64,000 nt of DNA from Delphinapterus leucas (lineage: Eukaryota > Chordata > Mammalia > Artiodactyla > Monodontidae). A model generated the notes under the pieces. The model had not been told where the DNA came from. It saw nothing but the letters and a program-made list of their open reading frames with translations, and ran no database searches. The position numbers and the translations under genes were made by a program. Every line of letters begins with the position of its first letter. Positions within the stretch are counted from its first letter, which is position 1. This document shows positions 22,461 through 34,690 of this stretch, one piece after another. The DNA lies in contig NW_022098008.1 of the NCBI RefSeq assembly GCF_002288925.2, forward strand, positions 3,356,889-3,420,888, given 5' to 3'.

Positions 22461-23627
22461 TCACCATGCTAATCCTTTGTGTCAAACCAATACAAAACAC
22501 AGCAAAGCTCAATATAAATGGGACATGGAAGTTGGAAGGGGTACGAAGTGTGAACATTTCTGAACAATACTCTAATCAACCACATGTCCAGAGTCTAATG
22601 ACTTGTTCAAATGCTCAGCTTTGAGCATCAGGAAATGCAACAAAATTACCTATAAAGCAAAGGGCTACTTTCATTAGAGAGAAAGAATGTCCATGGCAAA
22701 GTTAGACTGTAATCTTACTGCTTTGGTTTATTTTTTTGTATATCTTGAAGACATTTTTAATTCTATTGTTTATAATATAAAGAGCTTATAATTCCATATG
22801 ATCTCTATTCTTTTCCAATTATATTCCTAACTCCTTTCTTTTAAATTTGAAAAGAAGATAACGTTCAATGGACTTGAGGTTTAAGTAAGGAGATTAGTTC
22901 TTTGGTAGCTAAATATTGAAGAAAATCCATTTGAATCTTGATTGAGACATTCTGAAGGAGAGTAGGGAGTTGTAGACCACAAGGTTGGATTAATATAAAT
23001 TGATTTGTCCAAGGTTATTTGTTTAGGTAATGGAGGTAATAGAAGGAGGGCCCAAGGTCTCAGAGAAATGATGCTCTGAGACGCCGCCTCCTGTCATCAT
23101 GTTCAAAGCAAGTTCACATCAGGGCAACTCCATTTAGTCAGGGAAAATTCAATTAGGATCATTCTGTGGACTGAAGTCTCCCAGTGGGATCTGGTAAGAA
23201 ATATGGAGCTCTCACATTGTCTTAAACTATATGCTAACAAATGATGGTTTTGGCCCTGTTTTGGGATCATTGCTGTGTGTATGTTTTCTGTAATATTAAT
23301 ATAATAATGTTAATTAATCAAAGTGAGTTGTATTTGTATCATGTGCCTCATTCATATTTTTTGTATATGTCTCTTCCTAGTTTGAAAATATTATAGATTA
23401 TGATTTCACTGTAAGTCTCTCTTTTAGCATCCCTTGGTATATAGATCTTTTTATCTTGAATTGAGCTATAGGTCAAATCATGTTGCCCCAAACCTAACGA
23501 TGTACTTAGAAGTCTATTATAATTGTGTGATTCTGACATGGATAATATTAGTCCTGTTTTCTTACTTGAAGGTATTTTACTACTCAAATATATTCACACA
23601 TGTACTATCAATCATAAAGCAAAAAAC
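22461..23627. other. Mostly unresolved AT-rich sequence
   Basis: Unique AT-rich DNA. A weak antisense MIR-like phrase (TTGTCCAAGGTTATTTG near 23006) is too decayed to call firmly. Confidence 0.35.
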
Positions 23628-23806
23628 ATTTAATATATATGTGTATATATATTTAATTTAAATATATTAAATAATGTAAATATATAAATATTGCATAATT
23701 AATATATAAATATATTTTATCAACATGTATTTAATTAATATATATATTAATTAAATATACATTTTTAATTTTAAATATATATCTACACATATATATATTT
23801 TTTTCC
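23628..23806. repeat. AT-rich tract with a 30-bp perfect palindrome
   Basis: Nearly pure A/T with TATATA and TTAATTAA motifs. Positions 23728-23757 form a perfect 30-bp palindrome (halves of 15 bp, no loop). Such tracts can extrude cruciforms and often vary in length. Confidence 0.9.
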
Positions 23807-24812
23807 AATATGGTGTTTCCTTGCAAATGGAAATCAATTCCCTGTACTTTAAAATACTTTCTGAAAGTAAATAAATAGTAAAGCTGCAAGAGTGAAGTAC
23901 ATTTTTTCCCCTGTAATCTTTGGTTTTAGAGACCACAGTCATTCTTTTTGTTTGTTTGTTTTTCCTTCTCAGAGTAACAGATGGAATCATTGATTAAAAC
24001 TTCACAAATAAATAGAACCTATAACAAATAGTGTCCGGGAGACCTTTCATTTTCTAAATTTGATTCACTATAAGTCATAATTAAATAATACTAAGTGACA
24101 ATTTGAGACTTATTCCAAGGGAAATGAATCACATGGAAGATCAAAATACTTTCAACGTGATTATTGAGATGGAGGAACCGAAGTGCACAGGGCCTGATTT
24201 GGCTGGGATGCACCAAGCCCTGACTGTGGAGCAGCCGCTGTTGCCCCAGGATAGGTGCTCACCCGCCTTGAGAATTTCTGTTCATTTCAAGAGGTTTCCA
24301 CCAAGGGTGATCCAGCCTTATTATCCTTCATTCAAGTGGATCAAAAATTAAGCTCAGATGGCAATTGTAATGTTAAGTTCAAGCAAAAGCCAAAGTCCAC
24401 CACCCACCTTGAATATTTATAAGCTATTTCCAAGGACCAGAAGTAAAATTTCTGAGTGACATCAAAATTCAAATTACAGAAATTTATAAGAATGATCAGA
24501 GTAGTCACCAGCACTGCTCCAGGTGCTGTCTGGGTGAAGATACTCTTGGGCCAGAAGTGTCTCTCTTTACAGGTTCTTCTTTCCAAGTCCTTATTTGACT
24601 TGGAAGGAACATGATAATTGTGGATTCCAAGGCAGAAGGAGGAAATGGCCATACTTTTGACAACAATAGGAAAAAATATCTATCCTTCAGCCACTTATCA
24701 CGTGCTGTGGTTTATAGTCAACTGTCAAATACAAATATTGATTGATCTCTCCTAAACATTGGTAATGACAAAATCTGCTGGCCACTTTGCACAAAGCATG
24801 CACTCCATGACA
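23807..24812. other. Unresolved sequence
   Basis: Unique DNA. The 82-codon plus-strand frame at 24103-24351 has no recognisable domain. Confidence 0.35.
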
Positions 24813-24852
24813 CTTTGTGTGTGTGTGCATGTGTGTGTGTGTGTGCGTGTGT
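24813..24852 (+). repeat. (GT)n microsatellite
   Basis: TGTGTGTGTGTGCATGTGTGTGTGTGTGTGCGTGTGTTG. The flanks on either side resemble each other (AGCATGCACTCC at 24797-24808 and 24910-24921). Confidence 0.93.
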
Positions 24853-25399
24853 TGCCAGGGTGCTGTCTCAGCTCTGCTCCGGAATCATGACTCTGGCCAT
24901 TGTACACAGAGCATGCACTCCCTAACACTTACAGCTGTCTGCGCACACCAGGAACTCTTGGCAACATCCTCCTCTATGTCCTGCTTCTACATCCTCATGA
25001 CACAGAGGAAGGGAATTTGGCAGGACACCCTGTCTCTAAACATCTCCCTTAATTTCTCACCTATAAGAACTCATGGGTCATGAGAATGTGCTAAAGGCCT
25101 GAGGTAACTGGTGGGAATTACTGTAGTCTATTTACTGGGTTTCTGGAATTTAAAACTGTCTATAGATATGACTGTGCTTATGCCCCACACTGGACAGAGC
25201 CTGGTCTCCAGTCTTGACTCTTCTTGTCCACAGTCTCCTTTGTTTAAACTTCCACAGCATAAGTTTTCGTATTCCTTTAGGGAAGAAGCTTGGTCTTAAA
25301 CTGCAATCTTTTGGTCTAGCTCTCCTGTTGAAGTTCCATAGGAACTAATTGTTTCATTGACTACTGGATAAATACATACTCAATAACGTATTGTATCAG
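24853..25399. other. Unresolved sequence
   Basis: Unique DNA apart from the duplicated flank noted at the GT tract. Confidence 0.35.
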
Positions 25400-25520
25400 T
25401 GGGTCTAACTGGACTAGAGGAGGGAGAAGTAAAGAGTAGAATTAAAGATGATTCTCAGAATATCAGCTTGAGCAACTGAGTGGGTGGTGGTACCATTTAC
25501 TGAGATGAAGAAGAAGATAG
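25400..25520 (-). repeat. L2 LINE fragment, antisense
   Basis: GATTCTCAGAATATCAGCTTGAGCAACTGAGTGGGTGGTGGTACCATTTACTGAGATG is a clear antisense L2 signature. The fragment is about 120 bp. Confidence 0.62.
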
Positions 25521-26990
25521 CATTGCTTTTCCTACAATCTGAGTTATTCAAGGTGGGGGGGATTAAAAAAACAGAGTAAGTTATAAGGAGAGGATTCCAA
25601 TTGAGGTTTGAATTTCGAAGTACAGTACAATATGAAATAGAAACTCAGCAACTGTTCTTCCTCTTTCTTGATCATCTAAGTTCAAATATAAAGATCTTTG
25701 ACTGGGGAGTTTGTACACATGTTCACATTTCCCAAGGACCAAGGTTGATCATTACAAACAGTACATCTTAGCTTCATATTAAGGGGAAAAAAAGCTTCCT
25801 GTTGATCATTTTTAGCTATAGAGACACAAGGTAAATCTTGAAAATGACAACCTTTCTTTGTTTTTTTTTTTTTTTTTTGGTGCCTTAAGCCAGAAGGCAT
25901 TCTTGTTCATGCATTTTCCCCATAATTCTCTCAGTAAGTGAAAGGCAAGTAAAAGATAATGTTCCTTATTTTCATGCAATCTCAAGTAGTCAGAGATGGG
26001 GTAGGGCTATTAATATTACAATCTTACTTAGCAAAGGAGTCACACAGGTGTCCCTCTGTGGATTTTCCAAAGCTCAACTGTTGGCCAGGTATCTTAATCC
26101 CCAAGCCCCATTGACACAGCAACTGTCTGTGTGTGAGAAGTGCCCAAGCTAACTGAGCAGGAGCCTTTGAAATATCTTTATTTTTTTCTGTTTCAAAACC
26201 AATAACTACATGGGGTATAAAACAGTCATGAATCACCTAAGAAATACAAAATTTACTCCAGGTATGGGAGAGGACACCCAGCTTCAAGGAAGCACCTGGA
26301 CACCAGGTATCTGAAAATTATGTAAGTTACATGGCGGTTAGGTATCCAATCCCTATGCATACTGCTGGGATAGGTCTATTTTAATCATGCTACATTCACA
26401 GAAGTTCTATAAACATCCTTTATTGCATTTATAGCATGAGTATTTAACTTTTTAAATACTCTCAAATTAAAGCATGTTATGTTTGAATTGTTAGGTAGAT
26501 AGTAGCACAAATCATTACATGGAAGATAATTTTTTGTCTTTCTCCAATGGAATCCTTCTGCTGTGTAAGGTATGCCTAGTTTCTAATGATCTGAAGGGGA
26601 AGTGACCAGAGTTGGCATTTTGGACCAGGCAGACACTGCAAAGCACAAATCCTTCATTTATTTAACTTTCTTCACTATGGTTTTTAAAAACATAATAGGT
26701 TGGTTTTAAAACTAACAATTCTTTCAAGGAACAAAATTGTCACAAAAGGTACAAATATTACAGTTAATAAACATCATTTTGAATACTTACTATTCTTAAG
26801 GAGGAAAACAATTTTTAACTCAACAAACTCCCACTGTTTTAGTAAAATATTTAAGAAAGCAATTAACAAATTTTCTTATTGCTCATAAACATTAATGAAT
26901 GAACGTTGGCTATTTTAACTCTTAATGTAAAAATTGAGTTGATTGCTTCCTTAAATTCTTTGATGTGAGTGTATTACCTTAGGAAGGGTT
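25521..26990. other. Unresolved sequence
   Basis: Unique AT-rich DNA. A T run at 25860-25878 could be the poly(A) of a tiny minus-strand retroinsert, but the adjoining bases match nothing I know. Confidence 0.35.
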
Positions 26991-28040
26991 CACGTTAGTT
27001 TATTGCTTTCCAGTAGATTTAGATTTTCCCCTTTACCCTATTAAAACACAATAAACAATAAATCAATCATAGTAAACCAGTGTGTGCCTTCCTTTTTTAC
27101 AATTCTAGCTATACTCCAGAGATAGTGTCATCTGGGTTTTCAAACAAGTTGGCAGCATTTTCATACCTTATCCACATACTTCTGATACCAAAGGGTTTGC
27201 AACATCATAAAATGTTCATTTGCTTTGATTGTTCATCCCATATGATATGGTGAACATTGCAATGCAACATAGATTGCTTTTGTTGCTTCCATTTCCAAAG
27301 ATAATTCTGTATTGTAAAAACAAATGACCCCAGAACATATTTCATGTAGCTTTAAAGGCAAAATACATAACCATTTAGAAGATTCTAAATGTAAGAGGGT
27401 TAGGTCACATTCTACAGCAATCTTGAGCTATGCATTCTCTTTAAATTGCTTTATCAAGCAGTTATCATTATAATGGTATGAGCAGTGCAAAACTCTAACT
27501 ATACAGGTACACTTATTCACTATACAGTAACTAAGGACCTTATCACCCATCTTCTGGAGGCAAAAAGGCAGTAACATGGCAGTTATAAACAACTGGGCCA
27601 GGACTGCAGCACTATTTGGGGCAGCCTATGGAACTAACTAACACAGTCCAGGAGGAAGAAAACTGACTCCACATTTTGTTGCTGACCCTAACCCTTGCTC
27701 ATCTTGTCACCTGAATGAGACTTTGAAGTTTGGGGCCCCAACCCATATACCAACATCTGAGTCCACAGCATGAAGTTCAGGTAACTGGAACTTGAAAAAG
27801 AAAAATCCCTTAAGATAAAAATACACAACACTTTCTCCGAGATAGTAATTTCCTATGCTGTAAGAGATACTGATCTTGAGCTTCTTTGGTAGGACTAATA
27901 ATGGACTCTGGGAGGGCTCATGCCAAGGAGTACTTCCTGGAACTTCTACTGCCAGTGTCCTTGTCCCCATGGTGAGCCACAGCCGCCTCCTGCCTCTGCA
28001 GGAGACCCTCAACACTAGCAGTTGGCAGTTTCAGACTTGG
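26991..28040. other. Unresolved sequence, possible minus-strand 3' UTR-like retrocopy
   Basis: The minus strand of 27000-27700 reads like an AT-rich mammalian 3' UTR. The minus strand of 27707-28015 holds a 102-codon open frame ending at 27707. I recognise no protein. 27895-28020 is a distinctly GC-richer patch. A processed pseudogene is possible but not supported by a poly(A) tract or known homology. Confidence 0.25.
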
Positions 28041-28170
28041 AAAAAATATAATACCCTGACAAGAGGGCAGACAGCAGAAGCAAGAAGAACTACAATCCTG
28101 CAGCCTGTGGAACAAAAACCACATTCACAGAAAAATAAACAAGATGAAAAGGCAGAAGGCTATGTAACAG

Positions 28171-29061
28171 ATGAAGGAAAAAGATAAAACCACAGAAAAA
28201 CAAGTAAATGAAGTGGATATAGGCAACCTTTCTGAAACAGAATTCAAAATAATGATAGTGAAGATGATCCAGGACCTTGGAAAAATAACGAAGGCAAAGA
28301 TTGAGAAGATGCAAGAAATGTTTAACAAAGACCTAGAAGAAGTAAAGAAAAAAAACAAACAGATATGAACAATACAATAACTGAAATGAAAAATACACTA
28401 GAAGGAATCAGTAGCAGAATAACTGAGGCAGAAGAATGGATAAGTGACCTAGAAGACAGAATGGTGGAATTCACTGAAGTGGAACAGAATAAAGAAAAAA
28501 GACTAAAAAGAAATGAAGACAGCCTAGGAGACCTCTGGGGAAACATTAAACACAACATCATTTGCATTATAGGGGTCCCAGAAGGAGAAGAGAGAGAGAG
28601 AAAGGACCCGAGAAAATATTTGAAGACACTATAGTCTAAAATTCCCTAACATGGGAAAGGAAATAGCCACCCAAGCTCAGGAAGAGCAGAGAGTCCCAGG
28701 AAGGATAAATCCAAGGAGAAACATGTCAAGACATATAGTAATCAAACTGACAAAAAATAAAGACAAAGAAAAATTATTGAAAGCAGCAAGGGAAAAATGA
28801 CAAATAACATAAAAGGGAACTCCCATAAGATTAACAGCTGATTTCTCAGCATAAACTCTACAGGCCAGAAGGGAGTGGCATGATATATTTAAAGTGATGA
28901 AAGGGAAGAACCTACAACCAAGATTACTCTACCTGGCAAGGATTTCATTCAGATTCAACAGAGAAATCAAAAGCTTTACAGGCAAGCAAAAGCTAATAGA
29001 ATTCAGCACCACCACCATTCAGAAACCAGCTCTACAACAAATGTTAAAGGAACTTCTCTAA
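28171..29061 (+). pseudogene. L1 ORF1 (copy A), inactivated
   Basis: L1 ORF1p is a nucleic-acid-binding chaperone that trimerises through a coiled coil and coats L1 RNA in the cytoplasm. The start ATG at 28171 opens MKEKDKTTEKQ... The N-terminal part stops at 28366-28368 through a frameshift. The coiled-coil part continues from 28365 (MNNTITEMKN...) to about 28634. The RRM-like and C-terminal parts (VMKGKNLQPRLLYLARISF near 28890-28950) continue to a natural stop at 29059-29061. Further in-frame stops lie near 28797 (REK then TGA) and 28850. Total length fits the usual ~300 codons, but no functional protein can be made. Confidence 0.88.
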
Positions 29062-29119
29062 GTGGGAAACATAAGAGAAGTAAAGAACCTACAAAAACGA
29101 ACCCAAAACAATTTTAAAA

Positions 29120-32100
29120 ATGGTAATAGGAGCATACATATTGATAATTACCTTAAACGAAAATGCATTAAATATTCCAAACAAAAGACAAAGGCTTACT
29201 GAATGGATCCAAAAATAAGACCAATATATATGATGTATACAAGGGACCAGCTTCAGACCTAGGGACACATACAGGCTGAAAGTGAGGGGATGGAAAATGA
29301 TATTCCAAACAAATGGAAATCAAAAGAAAGCTGGAGTAGCAATACTCATATCAGATTAAATAGATTTTAAAATAAAGAATGTTACAAGGGACAAGGAAGA
29401 ACACAACATAATGATCAAGGGATCAATCTAAGAAGAAGATATAAAAATTATAAATATATATGCACTCAACATAGGAGCACATTTATACATAAGGCAACTG
29501 CTAACAGCTATAAAAGAGGAAATCAACATTAATACAAATATAGTGGGGGTCTTTAACATCTCACTTACACCAATGGACAGATCATCCAAAATGAAAATTA
29601 ATAAGTAAACACAAGCTTTAAGTGACACAATAGACCAGAGAGATTTAATTGATATTTATAGGACATTCCATCCAAAAACAGCAGATTACACTTTCTTCTC
29701 AAGTGCACATGGAACTTTCTCCAGGATAGGTCACATCTTGGGTCACAAACCAAGCCTCAGTAAATTTAAGAAAATTGAAATCGTATCAAGCATCTTTTCT
29801 GACCACAACACTATGAGATTAGAAATCAATTAAAGGAAAAAACCCGTAAAAAACACAAACACATGGAGGCTAAACAAAATGTTACTAAATAACCAAGTGA
29901 TCACTGAAGAAATCAAAGAGGAAATCAAAAAATACCTAGAGACAAATGACAATGAAAACACGATGATCCAAAACCTATGGGATGCAGCAAAAGCAGTTCT
30001 AAGAGGGAACTTTATAGCAATACAATCCTACCTCAAGAAACAAGAAAAATCTCAAATAAACAATCTAACCTTACACCTAAAGGAACTAGAGAAAGAAGAA
30101 CAAACAAAACCCAAAGTTAGTAGAAGGAAAGGAATCATAAAGATCAGAGCAGAAATAGATGAAATAGAAACAAACAAACAAACAAAAAATAGCAAAGATC
30201 AATAAAACTAAAAGATGGTTCTTTGAGAAGATAAACAAAATTGATAAACCATTAGCCAGATTCATCAAGAAGAAAAGGGAGAGTACTCAAATCAATAAAA
30301 TTAGAAATGAAAAAGGAGAAATTACAAAAGACACCACAGAAATACAAAGCATCTTAAGAGACTATTACAAGCAACTCTATGCCAATAAAATGGACAACCT
30401 TGAAGAAATGGACAAATTCTTAGAAAGGTAAAACCTTCCAAGTGTGAAACAGGAAGAAATAGAAAATAAGAACAGACCAATCACAAGTAATGAAATTGAA
30501 ACTGTGATTAAAAATCTTCCAACAAACAGGGGCTTCCTTGGTGGTGCAGTGGTTGAGAATCCGTCTGCCAATGCAGGGGACACGGGTTCGTGCCCCAGTC
30601 ATGGAAGATCCCACATGACATGGAGTGGCTAGGCCTGTGAGCCATGGCCACTGACCCTGTGCATCCAGATCCTGTGCTCCACAATGGGAGATGCCACAAC
30701 AGTGAGAGGCCCACATACCACAAAAAGAAAAAAAAAAATCTTCCAACAAACAAAAGTCCATGACCAGATGGCTTCACAGGTGAATTCTGTCAAACATTTA
30801 GATAAAGGCTAACACCCACCCTTCTCAAACTCTTACAAAATATTGCAGAGGAAAACTCCAAAACTCATTTTATGAGGCTCCCATCACCGTGATACCAAAA
30901 CCAGAAAAAGATACTACAAATAAAGGAAATTACAGACCAATATCACTGAAGAATATAGATGCAAAAATCGTCAACAAAATACTAGCAAACAGAATCCAAC
31001 AACAGAATTCAACAACACGTTGAAAGGATCATACACCATGATCAAGTGCGATTTATCCCAGGGATGCAAGGATTCTTCAATAAAAGCACATCAATCAATG
31101 TGATACACTACTTAACAAATAGAAGAATAAAAACCATATGATCATCTCAATAGATCCAGTAAAAGCTTTTGACAAAACTCAACACCCATTTATGATAAAA
31201 AAACTCTCCATAAAGTGGGCATAGAGGGAACCTACCTCAACATAATAAAGGTCATATATGACAAACCCCCAGCAAACATCATTCTCAATGGTGAAAAACT
31301 AAAAGCATTTCCACTAAGATCAGGAACAAGACAAGGATGCCCACTCTCACCTCTATTATTCAACATAGTTTTGGAAGTCCTAGCAATTTCAGTCAGAGAA
31401 GAAAAAGAAATAAAAGGAATACAAATTGGAGAAGAAGAAGTAAACCTGTCACTGTTTGTAGATGACATGATACTATACATAGAGAATCCTAAAGATGCCA
31501 CCAGAAAATTACTAGAGCTAATCAATGAATTTGGTAAAGTTGCAGGATACAAAATTAATGCACAGAAATATCTTGCATTCCTATACACTAATGATGAAAA
31601 ATCTGAAGGAAACATTAAGGAAACACTCCCATTTACCATTGCAACAAAAAGAATAAAATACCTAGGAATAAACCTACCTAGGGAGACAAAAGACCTGTAT
31701 GTAGAAAACTATAAGACACTGATGAAAGAAATCAAAGATGATACAAACAGATGGAGAGATATACCATGTTCTTGGATAGGAAGAATCAATATTGTGAAAA
31801 TGACTATACTACCCAAAGCAATCTACAGATTAAATGCAATCACTATCAAATTACCAGTGGCATTTTTAACAGAACAAGAACAAAACATCTTAAAATTTGT
31901 ATGGAGACACAAAAAAATGCAAATAGCCAAAACAATTTTGAGGGACAAAAACAAAGCTGGAGGAATTAGAATCCCTGACTTCAGACTATACTACAAAGCT
32001 ACAGTAATCAAGACAATATGGTACTGGCACAAATATCAGAAATATAGATCAAGGGAACAGGACAGAAATCCCAGAGATAAACCCACGCACCTATGGCCAA

Positions 32101-33173
32101 CTAATCTATGACAAAGGAGGCAAGGATATACAATGGAGAAAAGGCAGTCTCTTCAATAAGTGGTGCTGGGAAAATTGGACAGCTACATGTAAAATAATGA
32201 AATTAAAATACTCCCTAACACCATACAGAAAAATAGACTCAAAATGGATTAGAGATCTAAATGTAAGACTGGACACTATAAAACTCTTGGAGGAAAACAT
32301 AGGAAGAACACTCTCTGGCATAAATCACAGCAAGATCTTTTTTGATCCACCCCCTAGAGTAATGGAAATAAAAACAAAAATAAAAAAAACGGGACCTAAT
32401 AAAACTTAAAAAACTTTTGCAAAGCAAAGGAAATTACAAAAAGATGAAAAGACAACCCTCAGAATGGGAGAAAATATTTGCAAACAAATCAGCGGACAAT
32501 GGATTAATCTCCAAAATATATAAACAGCTCATGCAGTTCAATATTAAAAAAAAAAACCCAATCAAAAATGGGCCAAAGAAATAAATAGACAGTTCTCCAG
32601 AGAAGACATGCAGATGGCCAAAAAGTACATGAAAAGCTACTCAACATCACTAATTATTAGAGAAATGAAAATCAAAAGTACAATGAGGTATCACCTCACA
32701 CCAGTTCGAATGGGCATTATCAGAAAATCTACAAACAACAAATTCTGGAGAGGGTATGGAGAAAAGGGAAACCTCTTGCACTGTTGGTCAGAATGTAAAT
32801 TGATACAGCCACTATGGAGAACAGTATGGAGTTTCCTTAAAAAACTAAAAATAGAATTACTTTATGACCCAGAAATCCTACTACTGGGCATATACCCAGA
32901 GAAAAACATAATTCAAAAAGACACATGCACCCCAATGTTTATTGCAGCACTATTTACAATAGCCAGGTCATGGAAGCAACCTAAATGCCCATCGACAGAT
33001 GAATGGATAAAGATGATGTGATACATATATACGATGAAATATTACTTAGCCAAAAAAGAACGAAATTGGGTCATTTGTAGAGGTGGATGGATCTAGAGGT
33101 TGTCATACAGAGTGAAGTATGTCAGAAAGAGAAAAATAAATATCATATATTAATGCACTTATGTGGAACCTAG
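29120..33173 (+). pseudogene. L1 ORF2 endonuclease/reverse transcriptase (copy A), inactivated
   Basis: ORF2p nicks DNA and reverse-transcribes L1 RNA at the nick. An AP-like endonuclease comes first, with a kept SDH active-site triad at 29798-29806 but stops at 29357-29359 and 29429-29431. The reverse transcriptase follows, with [11 protein letters not shown] near 31333 and the catalytic loop LFVDDM at 31452-31469, so both catalytic Asp residues remain. The longest open part is 298 codons (31215-32111). The Cys-containing C-terminal part spans 32600-33021. The expected final Cys-Gly-Thr-stop region ends at 33173. Several frameshifts, stops and a 206-bp SINE break it. Confidence 0.9.
30511..30752 (+). 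mobile_element. CHR-type SINE nested in L1 ORF2
   Basis: The body runs 30529-30734. A perfect 18-bp target-site duplication, AAAATCTTCCAACAAACA, flanks it (30511-30528 and 30735-30752). The duplicated text is L1 ORF2 sequence, proving insertion into the L1. Most CpGs are gone (GGTGGTGCAG, GACATGGAGTGG, CCACAATGGG), so this copy has been methylated and decaying for a long time. The L1 must be older still. Confidence 0.97.
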
Positions 33174-33419
33174 AAAAATGGTACAGATGAACCAGTTTGC
33201 AGGGCAGAAGTAGAGACACAGATGTAGAGAACAAACGTATGGACACCAAGGTGGGAAAGGGGCATTGTGGTGGTGGTGGTGTGATGAACTGGGAGATGGG
33301 GATTGACATGTATACACTAATATGTATAAAATAGATAACTAATAAGAACCTGCTGTACAAAAATATAAATAAAATAAAATTCAAAGAATATAATGCCCTA
33401 AAAAAATATAGAGGTACTG

Positions 33420-34690
33420 ATATATTTTCTTTGCAAATTTTCTTTTTTGCTTTATTTATATATTGATATATGATATTGATTAAAAGTATTCAATACATTG
33501 TGAAAAGATCACCACAATCAAGCCAATTTATACATCCATCATCTCATAGTTTCCTTTTTAGTGTGAGTATGTTTTTAAGAACACTTAAGATCTTCTCTTT
33601 CTTAGGACATGTCAAGTATACTATACATTATTTATGATAATCTCTTACAGTAAACTATAGTCACCATGCTGTACATTAGATCCCCAGAACTTATTCATCT
33701 AATAACTGAAACTTTGTATCCTATGACTTACATCTCCCCAGTTTCCCCAGCTTCCACCCCTAATAATAACTGTCCTGCTCTCTGGTTCTATGAATTCAAC
33801 TATTTCAGATTCCACATATTAGTGAGGTCAGGTAGTATTTGTCTTTCTGGTGTATTTCATTCAGCATGATGTCCTCCTGGTTCATCCATGTTATTGCAAA
33901 TGGCAGAATTCCCTTCTTTTTGTAAAGGCTTAATAATATCCATCTATTTTTATCTATCTATCTGTCAATCATCTCTCTACCCTAAATCCTCCTTTTCCAT
34001 TCATCCATTTAGGGTTATTGAGGTAGATTCTATATCTTGGCTATTTTAAATAATGTTTCAATAGGCATGGGGGTACTCACTCATTTAATTTCCTTTGAAT
34101 ATATAACCTGAAGTGGGTTTGCTGTTTTCCTCATACAGTTTTCTGTAATGGTCATATTTACATTTCCACCAATGGTATACAAAGTTCCCTTTTCTCCATA
34201 TCCTCACCAACACTTGTCATCTTTTGTCTTTTTAGTAATGACCACTCTAACATGTGTGAGGTGATGTCTCATTGTGGTTTTGAGTTGTATTTCCCCTATG
34301 ATTAGTTATGTTGAACATCTTTTCATGTATCTATTGGCTTGTATGTCTTCCTTTGAGAAATACAAAAAGCCAATAGATACATGAAAAGATGTTCAAATGT
34401 CTGTTTGGGTCCTTAGCCCATTTTTAATTGGTTATTTGTTTTCTTTCTGCTATTGAATGGTTGAGTTCCTTATATATTTTGGATATTAGCTCCTTAAATA
34501 TATATAGAGAGAGTTTGCAAATATTTTCCCCCATTCTGTAGGCTGCATTTTCACTCTTTTGTTTCCTTGGTTATGTAGAAGCTTTTTAGTTTTATGTCAT
34601 TCTGCTTGTCTATTTTTCTTTTTATTGCCAGTGATTTTGCTGTCATATCCAAAAACTCATTACCCAAACCAATGGCAAGAAGCTTTTCTC
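33420..34690 (-). mobile_element. Older L1, 3' half on the minus strand
   Basis: Reverse complement of L1 3' UTR and ORF2 C-terminal region: GTTCATCCATGTTATTGCAAATGGCAGAATTCCCTTC, TTTCCACCAATGGTATACAAAG, CCTTATATATTTTGGATATTAG and CCAAAAACTCATTACCCAAACC. No long ORF survives. It adjoins a plus-strand stretch of the same ORF2 at 34690 (see the inversion finding). A 37-bp foldback insertion lies at about 34360-34396. Confidence 0.88.

Larger units (their letters stand above)
28041..33399 (+). mobile_element. 5'-truncated young-type LINE-1 (copy A), SINE-interrupted
   Basis: The element runs about 28058-33382: the last ~110 bp of 5' UTR, a broken ORF1, a broken ORF2, and a 3' UTR ending CTGCTGTACAAAAATATAAATAAAATAAAATTC. 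Flanking AAAAAATATAATACCCT (28041-28057) and AAAGAATATAATGCCCT (33383-33399) match at 15 of 17 positions and are the likely target-site duplication. Compared with copy B at 58 kb it lacks about 2 kb of 5' UTR promoter, a usual outcome of incomplete reverse transcription. A SINE inside ORF2 shows it predates that SINE insertion. Its 3' UTR carries a short TGG run (33268-33282). Confidence 0.9.

Noticed and set aside
31215..32111. 298-codon open frame as a functional gene
   Set aside because: It is the reverse-transcriptase part of L1 ORF2 in an element broken by frameshifts, stops and a SINE. It is not a stand-alone gene.
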